Assembly: GCA_948999435.1 (NCBI GenBank)
Contig: CARJCM010000012.1
Coordinates: forward strand, 1 to 30,036
Direction of reading: 5' to 3'
Source: an uncultured Bacilli bacterium
GTDB lineage: Bacteria > Bacillota_I > Bacilli_A > RF39 > UBA660
Length of the DNA: 30,036 bases
In this document: positions 1 to 8,594 of the stretch, one piece after another
Position numbering within the stretch: position 1 is the stretch's first letter
Layout of the letters: the number at the start of each line of letters is the position of its first letter
Program-made: the position numbers and the translations under genes
Notes under the pieces: generated by a model
What the model was told of the DNA's origin: nothing
Databases searched by the model: none
What the model saw: the letters and a program-made list of their open reading frames with translations, nothing else

Positions 1-1574
1 AACTCAGTTTCCATATTTGCAGTATATTCAACATTTACTATACCACTAAAAAATTCTTGGAGCTTATCAGTAGTCTCAAAACCAATATCCGTTGGAACGA
101 ATTTCTTGTCTTCAGTAATGACATAGCCTCTGTCTTTAATGGTTTTCATAATTGTAGCATAAGTACTAGGTCTACCTATACCTAATGTTTCCATTTCTTT
201 AATTAAGCTAGCTTCAGTATAACGGGAAGCTGGTTTTGTAAAGTGTTGGAATTTTTCAATTTTATCGGCGATGACACAGCCACTTTTATAGTTTTTGAAA
301 TCTGGTAATATTGTATCTTCGCTATCTTCATATTCCTTATATACTTTTAAATAACCATCAAACTTTAATACACTTCCTGTTGCTTTAAACATATAACCAT
401 TGTTTTCTAAGTTAACAGTAGTAGCTAAAGTTTTGGCACTACTCATTAAATAAGCTAGAGAACGTATATATATTAAACGATATAATTTATATTCATCATT
501 ACTTAAATAGTCTTTAATAGATTCTGGTGTTCTCATAATGCTTGTTGGTCTTATAGCTTCATGAGCATCTTGCGCTCCTTTAGGTTCTTTTGATACTTTT
601 ACACTGCCAACATATTCGTCACCATATTTACCTTTAATATATGTTTTGGTATCACTCACAAATACATCACTAAGTCTTGTTGAATCTGTACGCATATAAG
701 TTATTAAACCTACTGTTTCTTTACCTATGTTCATACCTTCATAAAGCTTTTGGGCTATTTGCATAGTTTTACTTGAAGAAAAGTTAAGACGATTAGCAGC
801 CATTTGTTGTAAGGTTGAAGTTCTAAATGGGTCTTTTGGCTTTTTCATTTTTTCTTTTTCTTCAACACTGTCTATTTTAAATGATTTGTCTAATTTTTCT
901 AATATTTCGTCTGCTTCTACTTCAGTATGTATTTCAACTTTTTTATTGTGATATTTCTCTAATGTAGCTTTAAATTCTTTAAAGTCTGCTTCGATTGTCC
1001 AATATTCTTCAGGCACAAAAGCTAGAATTTCTCGTTCACGATCAACAATAAGTTTTAGGGCAACGCTTTGAACACGTCCAGCACTCTTTCCCCCAGTTTT
1101 TCTTTGCATTAATTTACTTAATCTGAAACCTATTATTCTATCTAACATTCTTCTTGTTTCTTGACTCTTAACTAAATCCATATCTATCTTACGGGGATTA
1201 TTAATAGAATTTATAACGACATCTTTAGTTATTTCATTAAATACTACTCTTTCATAATCACTATCTTTTAATTTTAATTCATCATATAAATGCCATGAGA
1301 TGGCTTCTCCTTCACGGTCAGGGTCGGTAGCTAATATAACTTTATCACTACTTGAAGCCATTTTCTTTAAGGCACTTATATCTTTTTTCTTACCCGTTAT
1401 AGGGATATAATTAGGTTTAAAATTATCTTCAATATCTATTCCTAAACCATATTTACCTGTTGTAGCTAAATCTCTTATATGCCCTTTAGAAGATACTACT
1501 TTGTAATCCCCACCTAAGTATTTTTCAATAGTTTTACTTTTAGCAGGAGATTCTACAATTACTAAATTACTCAT
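1..1574 (-). CDS. topA: DNA topoisomerase I, 3' end outside window
   Basis: Type IA topoisomerase that relaxes negative supercoils by cutting one DNA strand through a 5'-phosphotyrosine link. I read the reverse strand from the ATG at 1574: the protein begins MSNLVIVESPAKSK, the Toprim start with its conserved Glu. The metal-binding signature ATDPDREGEAIS lies near residues 80-90, and the active-site motif TYMRTDSTRLSD places the catalytic Tyr at residue 293. About 524 codons are visible, ending in the typical IVNVEYTANME stretch. The C-terminal DNA-binding/zinc part, usually 150-250 residues, lies beyond base 1. An AGGA ribosome site sits 8-9 bases before the ATG. It is the last visible gene of the lepB-rbgA-rnhB run, as in many Firmicutes where topA follows rnhB/dprA. 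I see no strong promoter in the 110-base gap before it. Confidence 0.97.
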   Translation of the reverse strand, partial: MSNLVIVESPAKSKTIEKYLGGDYKVVSSKGHIRDLATTGKYGLGIDIEDNFKPNYIPITGKKKDISALKKMASSSDKVILATDPDREGEAISWHLYDELKLKDSDYERVVFNEITKDVVINSINNPRKIDMDLVKSQETRRMLDRIIGFRLSKLMQRKTGGKSAGRVQSVALKLIVDREREILAFVPEEYWTIEADFKEFKATLEKYHNKKVEIHTEVEADEILEKLDKSFKIDSVEEKEKMKKPKDPFRTSTLQQMAANRLNFSSSKTMQIAQKLYEGMNIGKETVGLITYMRTDSTRLSDVFVSDTKTYIKGKYGDEYVGSVKVSKEPKGAQDAHEAIRPTSIMRTPESIKDYLSNDEYKLYRLIYIRSLAYLMSSAKTLATTVNLENNGYMFKATGSVLKFDGYLKVYKEYEDSEDTILPDFKNYKSGCVIADKIEKFQHFTKPASRYTEASLIKEMETLGIGRPSTYATIMKTIKDRGYVITEDKKFVPTDIGFETTDKLQEFFSGIVNVEYTANMETE

Positions 1575-1613
1575 TTATTTTTTCCTTTCTTTTATATATT
1601 CCATTATTTCTAA

Positions 1614-1644
1614 CCACTTTTATTTTTTTAATTACATAAAGTGG
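1614..1644 (-). other. hairpin in gap before topA
   Basis: Seven-base-pair inverted repeat CCACTTT/AAAGTGG with a 17-base A/T-rich loop, between the LtaS-like stop and topA. No T-run follows on the minus strand, so it is not an intrinsic terminator. It could be an RNA-processing or leader structure. The rest of the 1575-1684 gap shows nothing clear. Confidence 0.3.
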
Positions 1645-1684
1645 ATATAGAGAATTAGTGGATTAAATCTTTAAATTAATAATT

Positions 1685-3730
1685 TTATTCAGTGGAAGTG
1701 GTGTAACTTTTTAATTTTTTGTTTAAATAGCTAAAGTAATTATTTTTTATGGCGGCACTACTCATCTTTAATTTTAACGCAATATCCTCATTAATTGCAA
1801 GTATTTCTTCATCAGTATATTCTTTTTCTGTATAATATTTCATTGAATTAGTACTTGATGAGTAATATCCTACTTCATTTTTCCAAGAACTATCAGCGAA
1901 TACTGCGATACTTTCATATTCTTTACTTAATAAGTCGGAACCTAGATATATTCTTGAATCATATTCTACACCAAATAAATTGGCTAAGGTTGGAGTTAAA
2001 TTGACATATGTTGAATATTGATTAAATTCTTTTTTCTCCATTCCCTTATTATATATAACGAAAGGCACTTGATCCATATTATTATCTTCGTCAATATCGT
2101 AGCCTAAAGCTTCTCCTAAATTATCGGTTTTTATGGCATAAGGATAATGGTCACAAAATATAGCTATAACTGTATCTTCAAGTATTCCTCTTTCTTCTAA
2201 ACCATTTAATAATATTCCTAGGGCATCATCAACTACCTTTAATCTTGACATATATACTCTAACATCACTTGATAAATTTTCATCAAATAAATCTCCATAC
2301 TCTTTGTAATATTTACTGCTAGTACGATAATATTGGTGAGATGTTACAGTTGTAATCCAAGACATAAATGGTTTATTACCTTCTTTTTTGTCAAGCTCTT
2401 TCAAATAGTATTCCATCATTTCAGCATCACTTGCCCACTCGGAACCAGTATATTTTAAATTCATATCTTTAACATTGTAAAATTTACCACTTCCCATATT
2501 TTTGTGAATTTTAATGCGGTCATAATAATATTCATCGTGATCATGATAACTATCAGTTATGTATCCACTATTATTAAATAAATTAAATATACTCTCAAAA
2601 TATGTATTATCTTCATATTCATTCCCTGTACAAGTATTGTAAATAGAATATAATCCTGTCATACCACTAAGTTCATTATTAATTGTACTACAAGAGTTTC
2701 GTGGTGAATAATAATTTTTAAAACTCCAGCCTTCATTGTAAATTTTAGCAAAATTTGGATAGTATTCTTCATTTAATAGTAAATTACTGCCTGATTCAAC
2801 CATAATTACGATTAAATTTTTACCTTCAAACATTTTACTATATTCATTAGTGCTAGTTGTTCTATTACTTATAAAATATTTATTTAAGTTATTATAAGAA
2901 TTCTTTTTTTCATCTTCTATTATACTTTTCCATATGTCATTATCAATACTTATCTGACTATGATATTTATCTTCTACATTCTCACTTGGATTAGGTTTTA
3001 ATTCTACATCATCTGGATTATAGTTAATAATTATGTCTTGTTCTTTACCTGGAAAAAAATATTCCTTAATATCTAAAATACCAAATCCAATGTAACCAAA
3101 GTCTCCTACTACTAAACTTGGATTGCTTGGCTTTTTAAATAAGGCTAAACTGGTAGTAGTTTGCAGTTTATTTTGCATAAATCCTAACTTTAAAGTACAA
3201 AAATATAATAAACAAATAAAAATTATAATTAAAAATTTAAAAATATTTATGGTTACTTTAGTCATTGTTACTTTCTTCTTTGGCAAATCCAAATCTAATT
3301 TTTTATCTATGAATATATAATATATTAAAAGCAAAATGAATGGAATTGCTAAAAGATAAAAGTACCATTTAAAACTTTTAATAAAACCTGTTATGTATGT
3401 TGTTACTGCACTTGCTTGACTATTAATTTGAATAGATGCATAAACGCCTAAAAAATGATTGAATCCAAGTTCTGCAATACCATATATAGCTAATATTAAT
3501 ACTAAAAGTAAATTCCATATCTTTGCAACTATCTTAGGTAAATAATCCAAGATAAAACTACAGAATAAAGCGATAATATTTAAACCTAAAAATATTCTTA
3601 ACCCTTGATAAGAAAATATAGGTAATTTCTCTATCATTCTAAATATTAACTCCATTAAAATTAATGGAATAATTAATAAAATATAATTTTTTAAATATTT
3701 AATTTGCCACAATTTCTTTAACTTCTTCAT
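1685..3730 (-). CDS. LTA synthase family membrane sulfatase-type transferase
   Basis: A 681-aa protein with several N-terminal membrane segments (about residues 15-35, 45-65, 68-90, 120-142, 160-182) and an extracytoplasmic alkaline-phosphatase/sulfatase-fold domain from about residue 303. Visible active-site elements are IVIMVESG (metal ligand E312), the segment NSCSTINNE that aligns with the LtaS nucleophile loop (T349 as likely nucleophile), SHQYY (H465) and FCDHYP (D527, H528). The family transfers glycerol-phosphate or phosphoethanolamine to lipid-linked glycopolymers; the exact substrate cannot be read from sequence, so no symbol is given. AGGAGAG about eight bases upstream supports the ATG at 3730, which overlaps the 3' end of rnhB by 32 bases in another frame. 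It occupies the slot where dprA often sits between rnhB and topA. C347 and C367 flank the nucleophile loop and might form a disulfide. Confidence 0.88.
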   Translation of the reverse strand: MKKLKKLWQIKYLKNYILLIIPLILMELIFRMIEKLPIFSYQGLRIFLGLNIIALFCSFILDYLPKIVAKIWNLLLVLILAIYGIAELGFNHFLGVYASIQINSQASAVTTYITGFIKSFKWYFYLLAIPFILLLIYYIFIDKKLDLDLPKKKVTMTKVTINIFKFLIIIFICLLYFCTLKLGFMQNKLQTTTSLALFKKPSNPSLVVGDFGYIGFGILDIKEYFFPGKEQDIIINYNPDDVELKPNPSENVEDKYHSQISIDNDIWKSIIEDEKKNSYNNLNKYFISNRTTSTNEYSKMFEGKNLIVIMVESGSNLLLNEEYYPNFAKIYNEGWSFKNYYSPRNSCSTINNELSGMTGLYSIYNTCTGNEYEDNTYFESIFNLFNNSGYITDSYHDHDEYYYDRIKIHKNMGSGKFYNVKDMNLKYTGSEWASDAEMMEYYLKELDKKEGNKPFMSWITTVTSHQYYRTSSKYYKEYGDLFDENLSSDVRVYMSRLKVVDDALGILLNGLEERGILEDTVIAIFCDHYPYAIKTDNLGEALGYDIDEDNNMDQVPFVIYNKGMEKKEFNQYSTYVNLTPTLANLFGVEYDSRIYLGSDLLSKEYESIAVFADSSWKNEVGYYSSSTNSMKYYTEKEYTDEEILAINEDIALKLKMSSAAIKNNYFSYLNKKLKSYTTSTE

Positions 3731-4358
3731 GTTTACTACTCTCCTCTAATATTTGTTTTATAGGCTTATAACTTTTACGATATTCATCAAATATCCCATA
3801 TTTTTTTATTAGTTCCATATGCTCTTTGGTAGGATAGCCTTTATGTTTTTTTATATTATATTCAGGATGCTCTTTATCTATTTCTAACATTATATGATCT
3901 CTTGTTACTTTCGCAATTACACTACCTGCCGCGATAGATAAAGATAGCGCATCGCCGTGAATTATAGGTTTCGATGGAATATCAATGTCATTTAAGCTCA
4001 TGGCATCACTTAAAATATATTCTGGTGTAACTCCTAAATCATTAATTGCTAAATACATAGCTTTACGACTAGCCTCTAAAATATTTATTTCATCTATCTC
4101 TTTAGCACTTACTATTCCTATACCGATAGCTATCGCATCCTTTTGCAATATTTTGTAATATTCTTCACGTTTCTTCTCACTAAGTTGTTTAGAATCATTA
4201 AGACCTTCTAATTCATAATTTTTAGGTAGAATAACTGCTCCTGCAACAACAGGACCACATAACGGACCTCTTCCTGCTTCATCAACTCCAGCGATTAACG
4301 TAATGTTATTTTTATATAATTCGCGTTCATATTTTAATAAGTTAGATTTCATTATCAA
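3699..4358 (-). CDS. rnhB: Ribonuclease HII
   Basis: Removes ribonucleotides misincorporated in DNA and RNA from RNA/DNA hybrids. The 219-aa length is normal for the family. The signature LIAGVDEAGRGPLCGPVVAG is at residues 21-40 with acidic ligands D26 and E27; the third and fourth acidic residues are D118 (YILSDAM) and D136 (IHGDALS), followed by SIAAGSVIAKVTRD. The start is uncertain. TTG at 4358 stands six bases after AAGGAG, whereas ATG at 4352 is two codons further and 12 bases from that site; the TTG has the better spacing. Its 5' end overlaps rbgA by 17 bases and its 3' end overlaps the LtaS-like gene by 32, indicating translational coupling in one operon. Confidence 0.97.
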   Translation of the reverse strand: MIMKSNLLKYERELYKNNITLIAGVDEAGRGPLCGPVVAGAVILPKNYELEGLNDSKQLSEKKREEYYKILQKDAIAIGIGIVSAKEIDEINILEASRKAMYLAINDLGVTPEYILSDAMSLNDIDIPSKPIIHGDALSLSIAAGSVIAKVTRDHIMLEIDKEHPEYNIKKHKGYPTKEHMELIKKYGIFDEYRKSYKPIKQILEESSKHEEVKEIVAN

Positions 4359-5208
4359 ATACTACTCCTTTTATATATTCGTCTTTAATGTCATTTATAA
4401 TTCTGTTACTTATTCTTTCATAGTCTGGTTCACCATTTCTAATAGCGCCCATTTTCTTTCCTAAATCTTCATATATAGCTTCAAAATCTAATTCAATATT
4501 ACTTGGCTCAATATTATATCTCTCTTTTAACTTTTCAGGATAATATCTATTTAATTTGTTTATTATATGGACTGCTACTTCATTAACATCTAAAATCTCA
4601 GTTTTAATTGAGAATATACTTGCTAAGTTTAAACCAATTTCATTATTATCTATTTTAGGCCATAGTATTCCAGGAGTATCTAATAAAGCAATATTATGAG
4701 AGGTCTTTAACCAAACCAGTCCTTTAGTTATCCCAGGTTTATTACCAACGTTAGCAACACGTTTTCCTACTAGTTTATTTATTAGTGTCGATTTACCAAC
4801 ATTAGGTATGCCCACTACTAAAACTCTAATCTCTTTTTTATTCATACCCTTTTCTTCACGTTTTAATTGTAATTCTTCCATCATTTTATGGGTTTCATTT
4901 ACTATTTTTTTTATGTCATTATCATTGTTTAGGTCAGCTAAAACTACTTTTGAACCAATATTTTCATAATACTTTATCCAACCTTCTATTTTTATAGGGT
5001 CAGTTAAATCTTTTTTGGTCATAATTAAAAGTTTAGGCTTGTTACCTATTATATCATATATATTTTTAATTTTAGATGACTTTGGTATACGAGCATCAAC
5101 AAGCTCATAAACCATATCTATATTCTTATATTCTTTTATCATTAAACGCTTAGCTTTTTCCATATGTCCTGGATACCAGTTAATTGTTGTATTTTTTAAA
5201 TTATCCAT
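4342..5208 (-). CDS. rbgA: Ribosome biogenesis GTPase A
   Basis: Circularly permuted GTPase (YlqF/RbgA) needed for late maturation of the 50S subunit. The start motif INWYPGHMEKAKR is characteristic. The G4 motif MTKKD (63-67) precedes the P-loop GIPNVGKST (133-141), and G3 DTPG is at 177-180, the permuted order G4-G5-G1-G2-G3. A helical C-terminal domain follows; total 288 aa, as expected. AAGGAAGTGAT upstream of the ATG at 5208 is a good ribosome site. In Bacillus ylqF directly follows rplS; here lepB and six accessory genes separate the two, while the downstream rnhB neighbour is kept. Confidence 0.97.
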   Translation of the reverse strand: MDNLKNTTINWYPGHMEKAKRLMIKEYKNIDMVYELVDARIPKSSKIKNIYDIIGNKPKLLIMTKKDLTDPIKIEGWIKYYENIGSKVVLADLNNDNDIKKIVNETHKMMEELQLKREEKGMNKKEIRVLVVGIPNVGKSTLINKLVGKRVANVGNKPGITKGLVWLKTSHNIALLDTPGILWPKIDNNEIGLNLASIFSIKTEILDVNEVAVHIINKLNRYYPEKLKERYNIEPSNIELDFEAIYEDLGKKMGAIRNGEPDYERISNRIINDIKDEYIKGVVFDNEI

Positions 5209-5224
5209 TTATATCACTTCCTTA

Positions 5225-5722
5225 TTATATTTTGATTTTATAATATCTTGTTCCACCAATTTCTTCTAATAATATACCCCCATTATTTTCTATAACTTTT
5301 TCAGAAGCATAATTATCAGAAGAGGATTGTCCATAAATTTCTTTTAAGCCTAATTTTTTAAATTCATTTAATGCCAATTTTAACATTTTCGTACCATATC
5401 CTTTTTTTCTTTCAGATAACCTAACCGTATAATAAAAATTACCTGACCATTTTTTCCATTGATTATCTATTTTTGTTCTTATACAAATATAACCTACAGG
5501 AATACTATTAATATACAAAATATAAGTAATGGTAGGTGTGTCATATATACTAATATTCTGATATTTTCTTGCAAGTTGACTTTCTAAATAATTTTTAAAT
5601 ACTTCGTATGGCAATCCATTGCATAAATTAGTTGAGCCAGGTTCTTTTAGAGGAATATCTTGATACATTTCATATTCAGAAACTCCCATATCCATGTTTA
5701 ACTCTTTTAATTCATATTTCAT
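5225..5722 (-). CDS. GNAT family N-acetyltransferase
   Basis: A 165-aa single-domain acetyltransferase of the GCN5-related fold. The acetyl-CoA pyrophosphate loop reads ERKKGYGTKMLKLAL around residues 104-118, matching R/Q-x-x-G-x-G/A, followed by the helix and the segment SSSDNYASEKVIENNGG, where the second Asn and the C-terminal Gly are usual. Substrate unknown; small-molecule or ribosomal-protein N-acetylation are both possible. The start at 5722 has GAGGTAA before it. It lies 16 bases before rbgA and just after the small ICE-type ORF, at the downstream edge of the accessory block. Confidence 0.9.
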   Translation of the reverse strand: MKYELKELNMDMGVSEYEMYQDIPLKEPGSTNLCNGLPYEVFKNYLESQLARKYQNISIYDTPTITYILYINSIPVGYICIRTKIDNQWKKWSGNFYYTVRLSERKKGYGTKMLKLALNEFKKLGLKEIYGQSSSDNYASEKVIENNGGILLEEIGGTRYYKIKI

Positions 5723-5725
5723 ATT

Positions 5726-5944
5726 TTACCTCTTTCGTAATACTGATCTATATAAATTCTTCAAAGTATTAATTAGACCATCTTCAATAGTTAAATTACT
5801 GTTTTCTGAAAATCTTATTTTAACTAATTTTCCGTTTATTTTAAATATATAAGGATTCTTTGTCTTCATAATAAAATCCAATATTCTTTCATTACTAGAT
5901 TTTCTTCTGTCTATTTTTATATCTGTTATTTTACCTACTTTTAA
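5726..5944 (-). pseudogene. Small mobile-element-type ORF lacking a start (DUF6870/TnpW-like?)
   Basis: Between the RhuM stop and the GNAT start the minus strand is open from 5944 to a TAA at 5726-5728, about 72 codons. The product contains ITDIKIDRRKSSNERILDF, then a ...KNPYIFKINGK... stretch and a C-terminal ...TIEDGLINTLKNL... helix. As I recall them, short proteins of this layout (D-I-x-I-D, E-R, K-N-P-Y, V-x-I-x-F-S, L-x-D-x-L) occur in integrative conjugative elements of Firmicutes, often labelled DUF6870 or TnpW-like. The only ATG (5869) falls in the middle and has no ribosome site, and a TAA lies just upstream of the open frame. I therefore read it as a 5'-truncated remnant. A 47-aa protein from the internal ATG, or an unusual start codon, remain possible. 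Confidence 0.5.
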
Positions 5945-5954
5945 TTAATTGATA

Positions 5955-6977
5955 TTACTTTTTATCTTCTTTTGTTTCTAATAATTTTGTACTTTCAATA
6001 AATTTATCAAAATCAGAAATATATAAACAATCTTGTTTCTTTTTAAATTTATCATATTCTTTATATGCAAGTTCTTGTGCTACTTTATGAGAAATACTCC
6101 CAGCATCATGAAGTATATCTTGTCCATTAAATTGTAAAAAAGCATCCAATTTTTCTACCCAGTCATTCATGGTCATTGCATTATGATTTTCTGCTTGTAA
6201 CTCGGCATAATCTAAATACATAGTAACTATTCTATTTAAGTTTTTTAATTCTTTTTCTGTTAAATAATTTTTAGCAATATCAACATCATATTTATAAATT
6301 GGTCCATTTGGGGAACTAGTCCAATTCGTTAGTCCCATATTATCTTTTTCTGAATCTACTCTATTGTAAATAATTTCTGCTGCCGTATTTCCAGTTACAG
6401 AATAGTGAAGTTTATTCTGTATGGTTTTAAAAAATGTTTTAGTTATTTCTGAATCTTTGTCATAATCAACACTACAAGAAGAATATATGTCTGTTATTTT
6501 TTGATAGAATCTTCTTTCACTAGACCTGATATTTCTAATTCTTTCTAATGTTCTTTCAAAATAATCTTCTCCAAAAATATAATTCGGATTTTTTAATCTC
6601 TCGTCATCCATAACAACACCAGTAATTAAGTATTCTTTTAAAACTTTTGTTGCCCATATCCTAAATTGTGTAGCCTTTTTTGAATTAACACGATACCCTA
6701 CTGCAATAATCATATCTAAATTATATATTTTAGATTTTCTTCCACCAGTACTTTCGTCGGAAATTCCGACAGAAGTTTCTTCCTTAAGTTCACCACTATT
6801 TAATATATTATTGATATGCTCTGTTATTGTACTTCTACCTACTCCAAATAATTCAGCAATTAGATTTTGCGTTAACCAAATATCATTATTAATTAATAAA
6901 ACGTTTACTTTAATATCGTTATTATCATCACGATAAATTAAAAAATCGTGAGTAGTTATTTGTAAATTATTTTTCAT
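5955..6977 (-). CDS. RhuM family protein
   Basis: A 340-aa protein of the virulence-RhuM family, named after a Salmonella SPI-3 gene and scattered on mobile elements and beside restriction loci; its biochemical role is not established. Residues 25-75 read as a winged-helix/HTH-type segment (WLTQNLIAELFGVGRSTITE), followed by the characteristic GGRKSKIYNLDMIIAVGYRV and FRIWATKVLKEYLITGV. The middle (about 125-190) is charged and helical. The C-terminal half carries TGNTAAEIIYNRVDSEKDNM and LHDAGSISHKVAQELAYKEY, conserved in the family. The start at 6977 follows AAAGAGGTG. The length agrees with intact members. It sits between the UDG-superfamily gene and the ICE-type remnant, which fits horizontal acquisition. 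Confidence 0.9.
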   Translation of the reverse strand: MKNNLQITTHDFLIYRDDNNDIKVNVLLINNDIWLTQNLIAELFGVGRSTITEHINNILNSGELKEETSVGISDESTGGRKSKIYNLDMIIAVGYRVNSKKATQFRIWATKVLKEYLITGVVMDDERLKNPNYIFGEDYFERTLERIRNIRSSERRFYQKITDIYSSCSVDYDKDSEITKTFFKTIQNKLHYSVTGNTAAEIIYNRVDSEKDNMGLTNWTSSPNGPIYKYDVDIAKNYLTEKELKNLNRIVTMYLDYAELQAENHNAMTMNDWVEKLDAFLQFNGQDILHDAGSISHKVAQELAYKEYDKFKKKQDCLYISDFDKFIESTKLLETKEDKK

Positions 6978-7047
6978 TTATATTCACCTCTTTCCTTGTA
7001 TTTTATACTTATATAGATGTTCATTATATTTCTTTTTTCTTCCATTT

Positions 7048-7764
7048 TTATTTAAAATAATTATCTATGATATTTATTAAATTTGATTTATTTTCTTCAA
7101 ATTGTATTTTTCTATGTCCGTTAGCTCCAGAAGGATGAGGAAACCCTAATAAGCATTGCTCTTTTTTTATTATTTTTTCACTTATCATTAATTCTAAAAC
7201 TTCTTCAACTGATTTTCCTAGGGGAATTATAAAAGTATTTGGTAACTCTTTAACTTCTTTGTAAAAATATTTCTTTATATAACTCATTAATACTTCACTA
7301 TCTAATATTTTAGGTCTTGCCCCAGTATAGTTTTTACCATTTATGAAAACAGGATATGGTATCATTGAAGTGGTATGGAGTAATTCATCTTTATTTAGAA
7401 ATAGCTCAGAACAAGATGAGATATTTAGTTTTGTATTTAAATTTAATTCATCTAGCATACTTATTAAGTTTTTTCTCATACTACCCGCAAAACGTGAATT
7501 TCTTTTACATGCTTTTTTTATTTCTTCATGGTCTAATTTTTTTATTAATCCTTCATTCGCTGTTTTATACGCAAGACTTGTTTGGGTCCATCCTGGAGTT
7601 ATTCCAACAATAAATATTCTAGCATTTTTATTAATCGTCTCATTATGGGGAGCATAATAAATCTTCATCTTTGTATCACTAAATAATTCAAATTTTTTGT
7701 TTAATATATCTTCTTTATTAAAACTATTTAACTTTTCCATTTCACTGCAATATTTATTAAACAT
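7048..7764 (-). CDS. Uracil-DNA glycosylase superfamily protein
   Basis: A 238-aa cytosolic protein with the two UDG-fold landmarks in the right order. The N-terminal loop FIVGITPGWTQT (51-62) matches the GxxPGxxE-type motif I, and FPHPSGANGHR (208-218) matches the HPS-x-x-N/R-type motif II. The acidic or Asn residue used by classical families in motif I is replaced by Trp-Thr-Gln, so the enzyme may act on another base lesion, on RNA, or not be a glycosylase. There is no Cys cluster of the family 4/5 [4Fe-4S] kind. AGGAGAAAAG precedes the ATG at 7764. It is followed 70 bases later by the RhuM gene and preceded 27 bases earlier by the hydrolase. Confidence 0.75.
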   Translation of the reverse strand: MFNKYCSEMEKLNSFNKEDILNKKFELFSDTKMKIYYAPHNETINKNARIFIVGITPGWTQTSLAYKTANEGLIKKLDHEEIKKACKRNSRFAGSMRKNLISMLDELNLNTKLNISSCSELFLNKDELLHTTSMIPYPVFINGKNYTGARPKILDSEVLMSYIKKYFYKEVKELPNTFIIPLGKSVEEVLELMISEKIIKKEQCLLGFPHPSGANGHRKIQFEENKSNLINIIDNYFK

Positions 7765-7791
7765 TCTTCTTTTCTCCTTAAAAATTATTAT

Positions 7792-8562
7792 TTATTCTTT
7801 ATTAAAAAAGTCGATGGTATACTTGAAGGCGGTTTCTATTTCTTCATATAAAGAGTGGGATGCATTTAAATAAATATTTGTTATATTATTTTTTTGACAA
7901 AACTCATCATTATATGTTGTATCAAGAATTACATCTTGTGTGCCTGATAAACAAAGAATTTTATTACTAATCCCTTTTAAATAGTCTGAATTAAATTCTT
8001 GACACTCATTTAGCATTTTTCCGCTAAATCGAAAATTTTTGGCTCCTACAATTGCATACCCCTTTTCTTTTAACGAGCCATCTTGATTTGCTTTAACTAT
8101 ATCTTTTCCAAATATAGACTTGCTATTTAAAAAACAACTTTCTAAAGGATATAAACATGGGCTATATAAAACTACATGATTTGGAATAATATTATTTTTT
8201 GATATATAATTACTTAAGACTGTTGCACCATACGAAAATGCTAAAAAATTTATATTATCTAAATTAATGTTTTCTTGCCCTATGACTTTGGCTAATTCTC
8301 TAGTACTTTTTGAAAGAGTAACATCATAGTCATTTCCTTCACTATTTCCATGACCCGAAAAATCAAATAAAACAACTTTATAATTTTCATTCATTAACTT
8401 AATAGCTAATTTTTGAAAATAATCGTCATTCAAAGTTCTTCCTTTTCTGCATCCAGTAATTCCATGACAAAAAACTATTGTAGATTTAATGTTGCTAGGA
8501 GTATAAGTTTCAATAAATATCTTTTCATTTTCTTTATTTAAAATACTTAATTCTTTTTTCAT
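7792..8562 (-). CDS. Alpha/beta hydrolase (serine aminopeptidase S33-like)
   Basis: A 256-aa soluble alpha/beta-hydrolase. The oxyanion-region motif FCHGITGCRKGRT is at 31-43 and VVLFDFSGHGNSEG at 63-76. The nucleophile elbow AFSYGA gives S110; the likely acid is D210 (LSGTQDVILD) and the base H236 (ASHSLYE). The catalytic triad is complete. Substrate unknown: esters, acyl-thioesters or lipids are usual for this group. No signal peptide is visible. AAAGGAAGG precedes the ATG at 8562. It stands 32 bases after the HD gene and 27 before the UDG-like gene, consistent with one transcript. Confidence 0.87.
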   Translation of the reverse strand: MKKELSILNKENEKIFIETYTPSNIKSTIVFCHGITGCRKGRTLNDDYFQKLAIKLMNENYKVVLFDFSGHGNSEGNDYDVTLSKSTRELAKVIGQENINLDNINFLAFSYGATVLSNYISKNNIIPNHVVLYSPCLYPLESCFLNSKSIFGKDIVKANQDGSLKEKGYAIVGAKNFRFSGKMLNECQEFNSDYLKGISNKILCLSGTQDVILDTTYNDEFCQKNNITNIYLNASHSLYEEIETAFKYTIDFFNKE

Positions 8563-8594
8563 AAAATTTCCTTCCTTTAATAATGTCTTTTTTA

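Noticed and set aside
1575..1604. Nine-codon leader ORF (MEYIKERKK) ending immediately before the topA ATG
   Set aside because: No ribosome site of its own and it covers the topA ribosome site; short A/T-rich frames arise by chance here.
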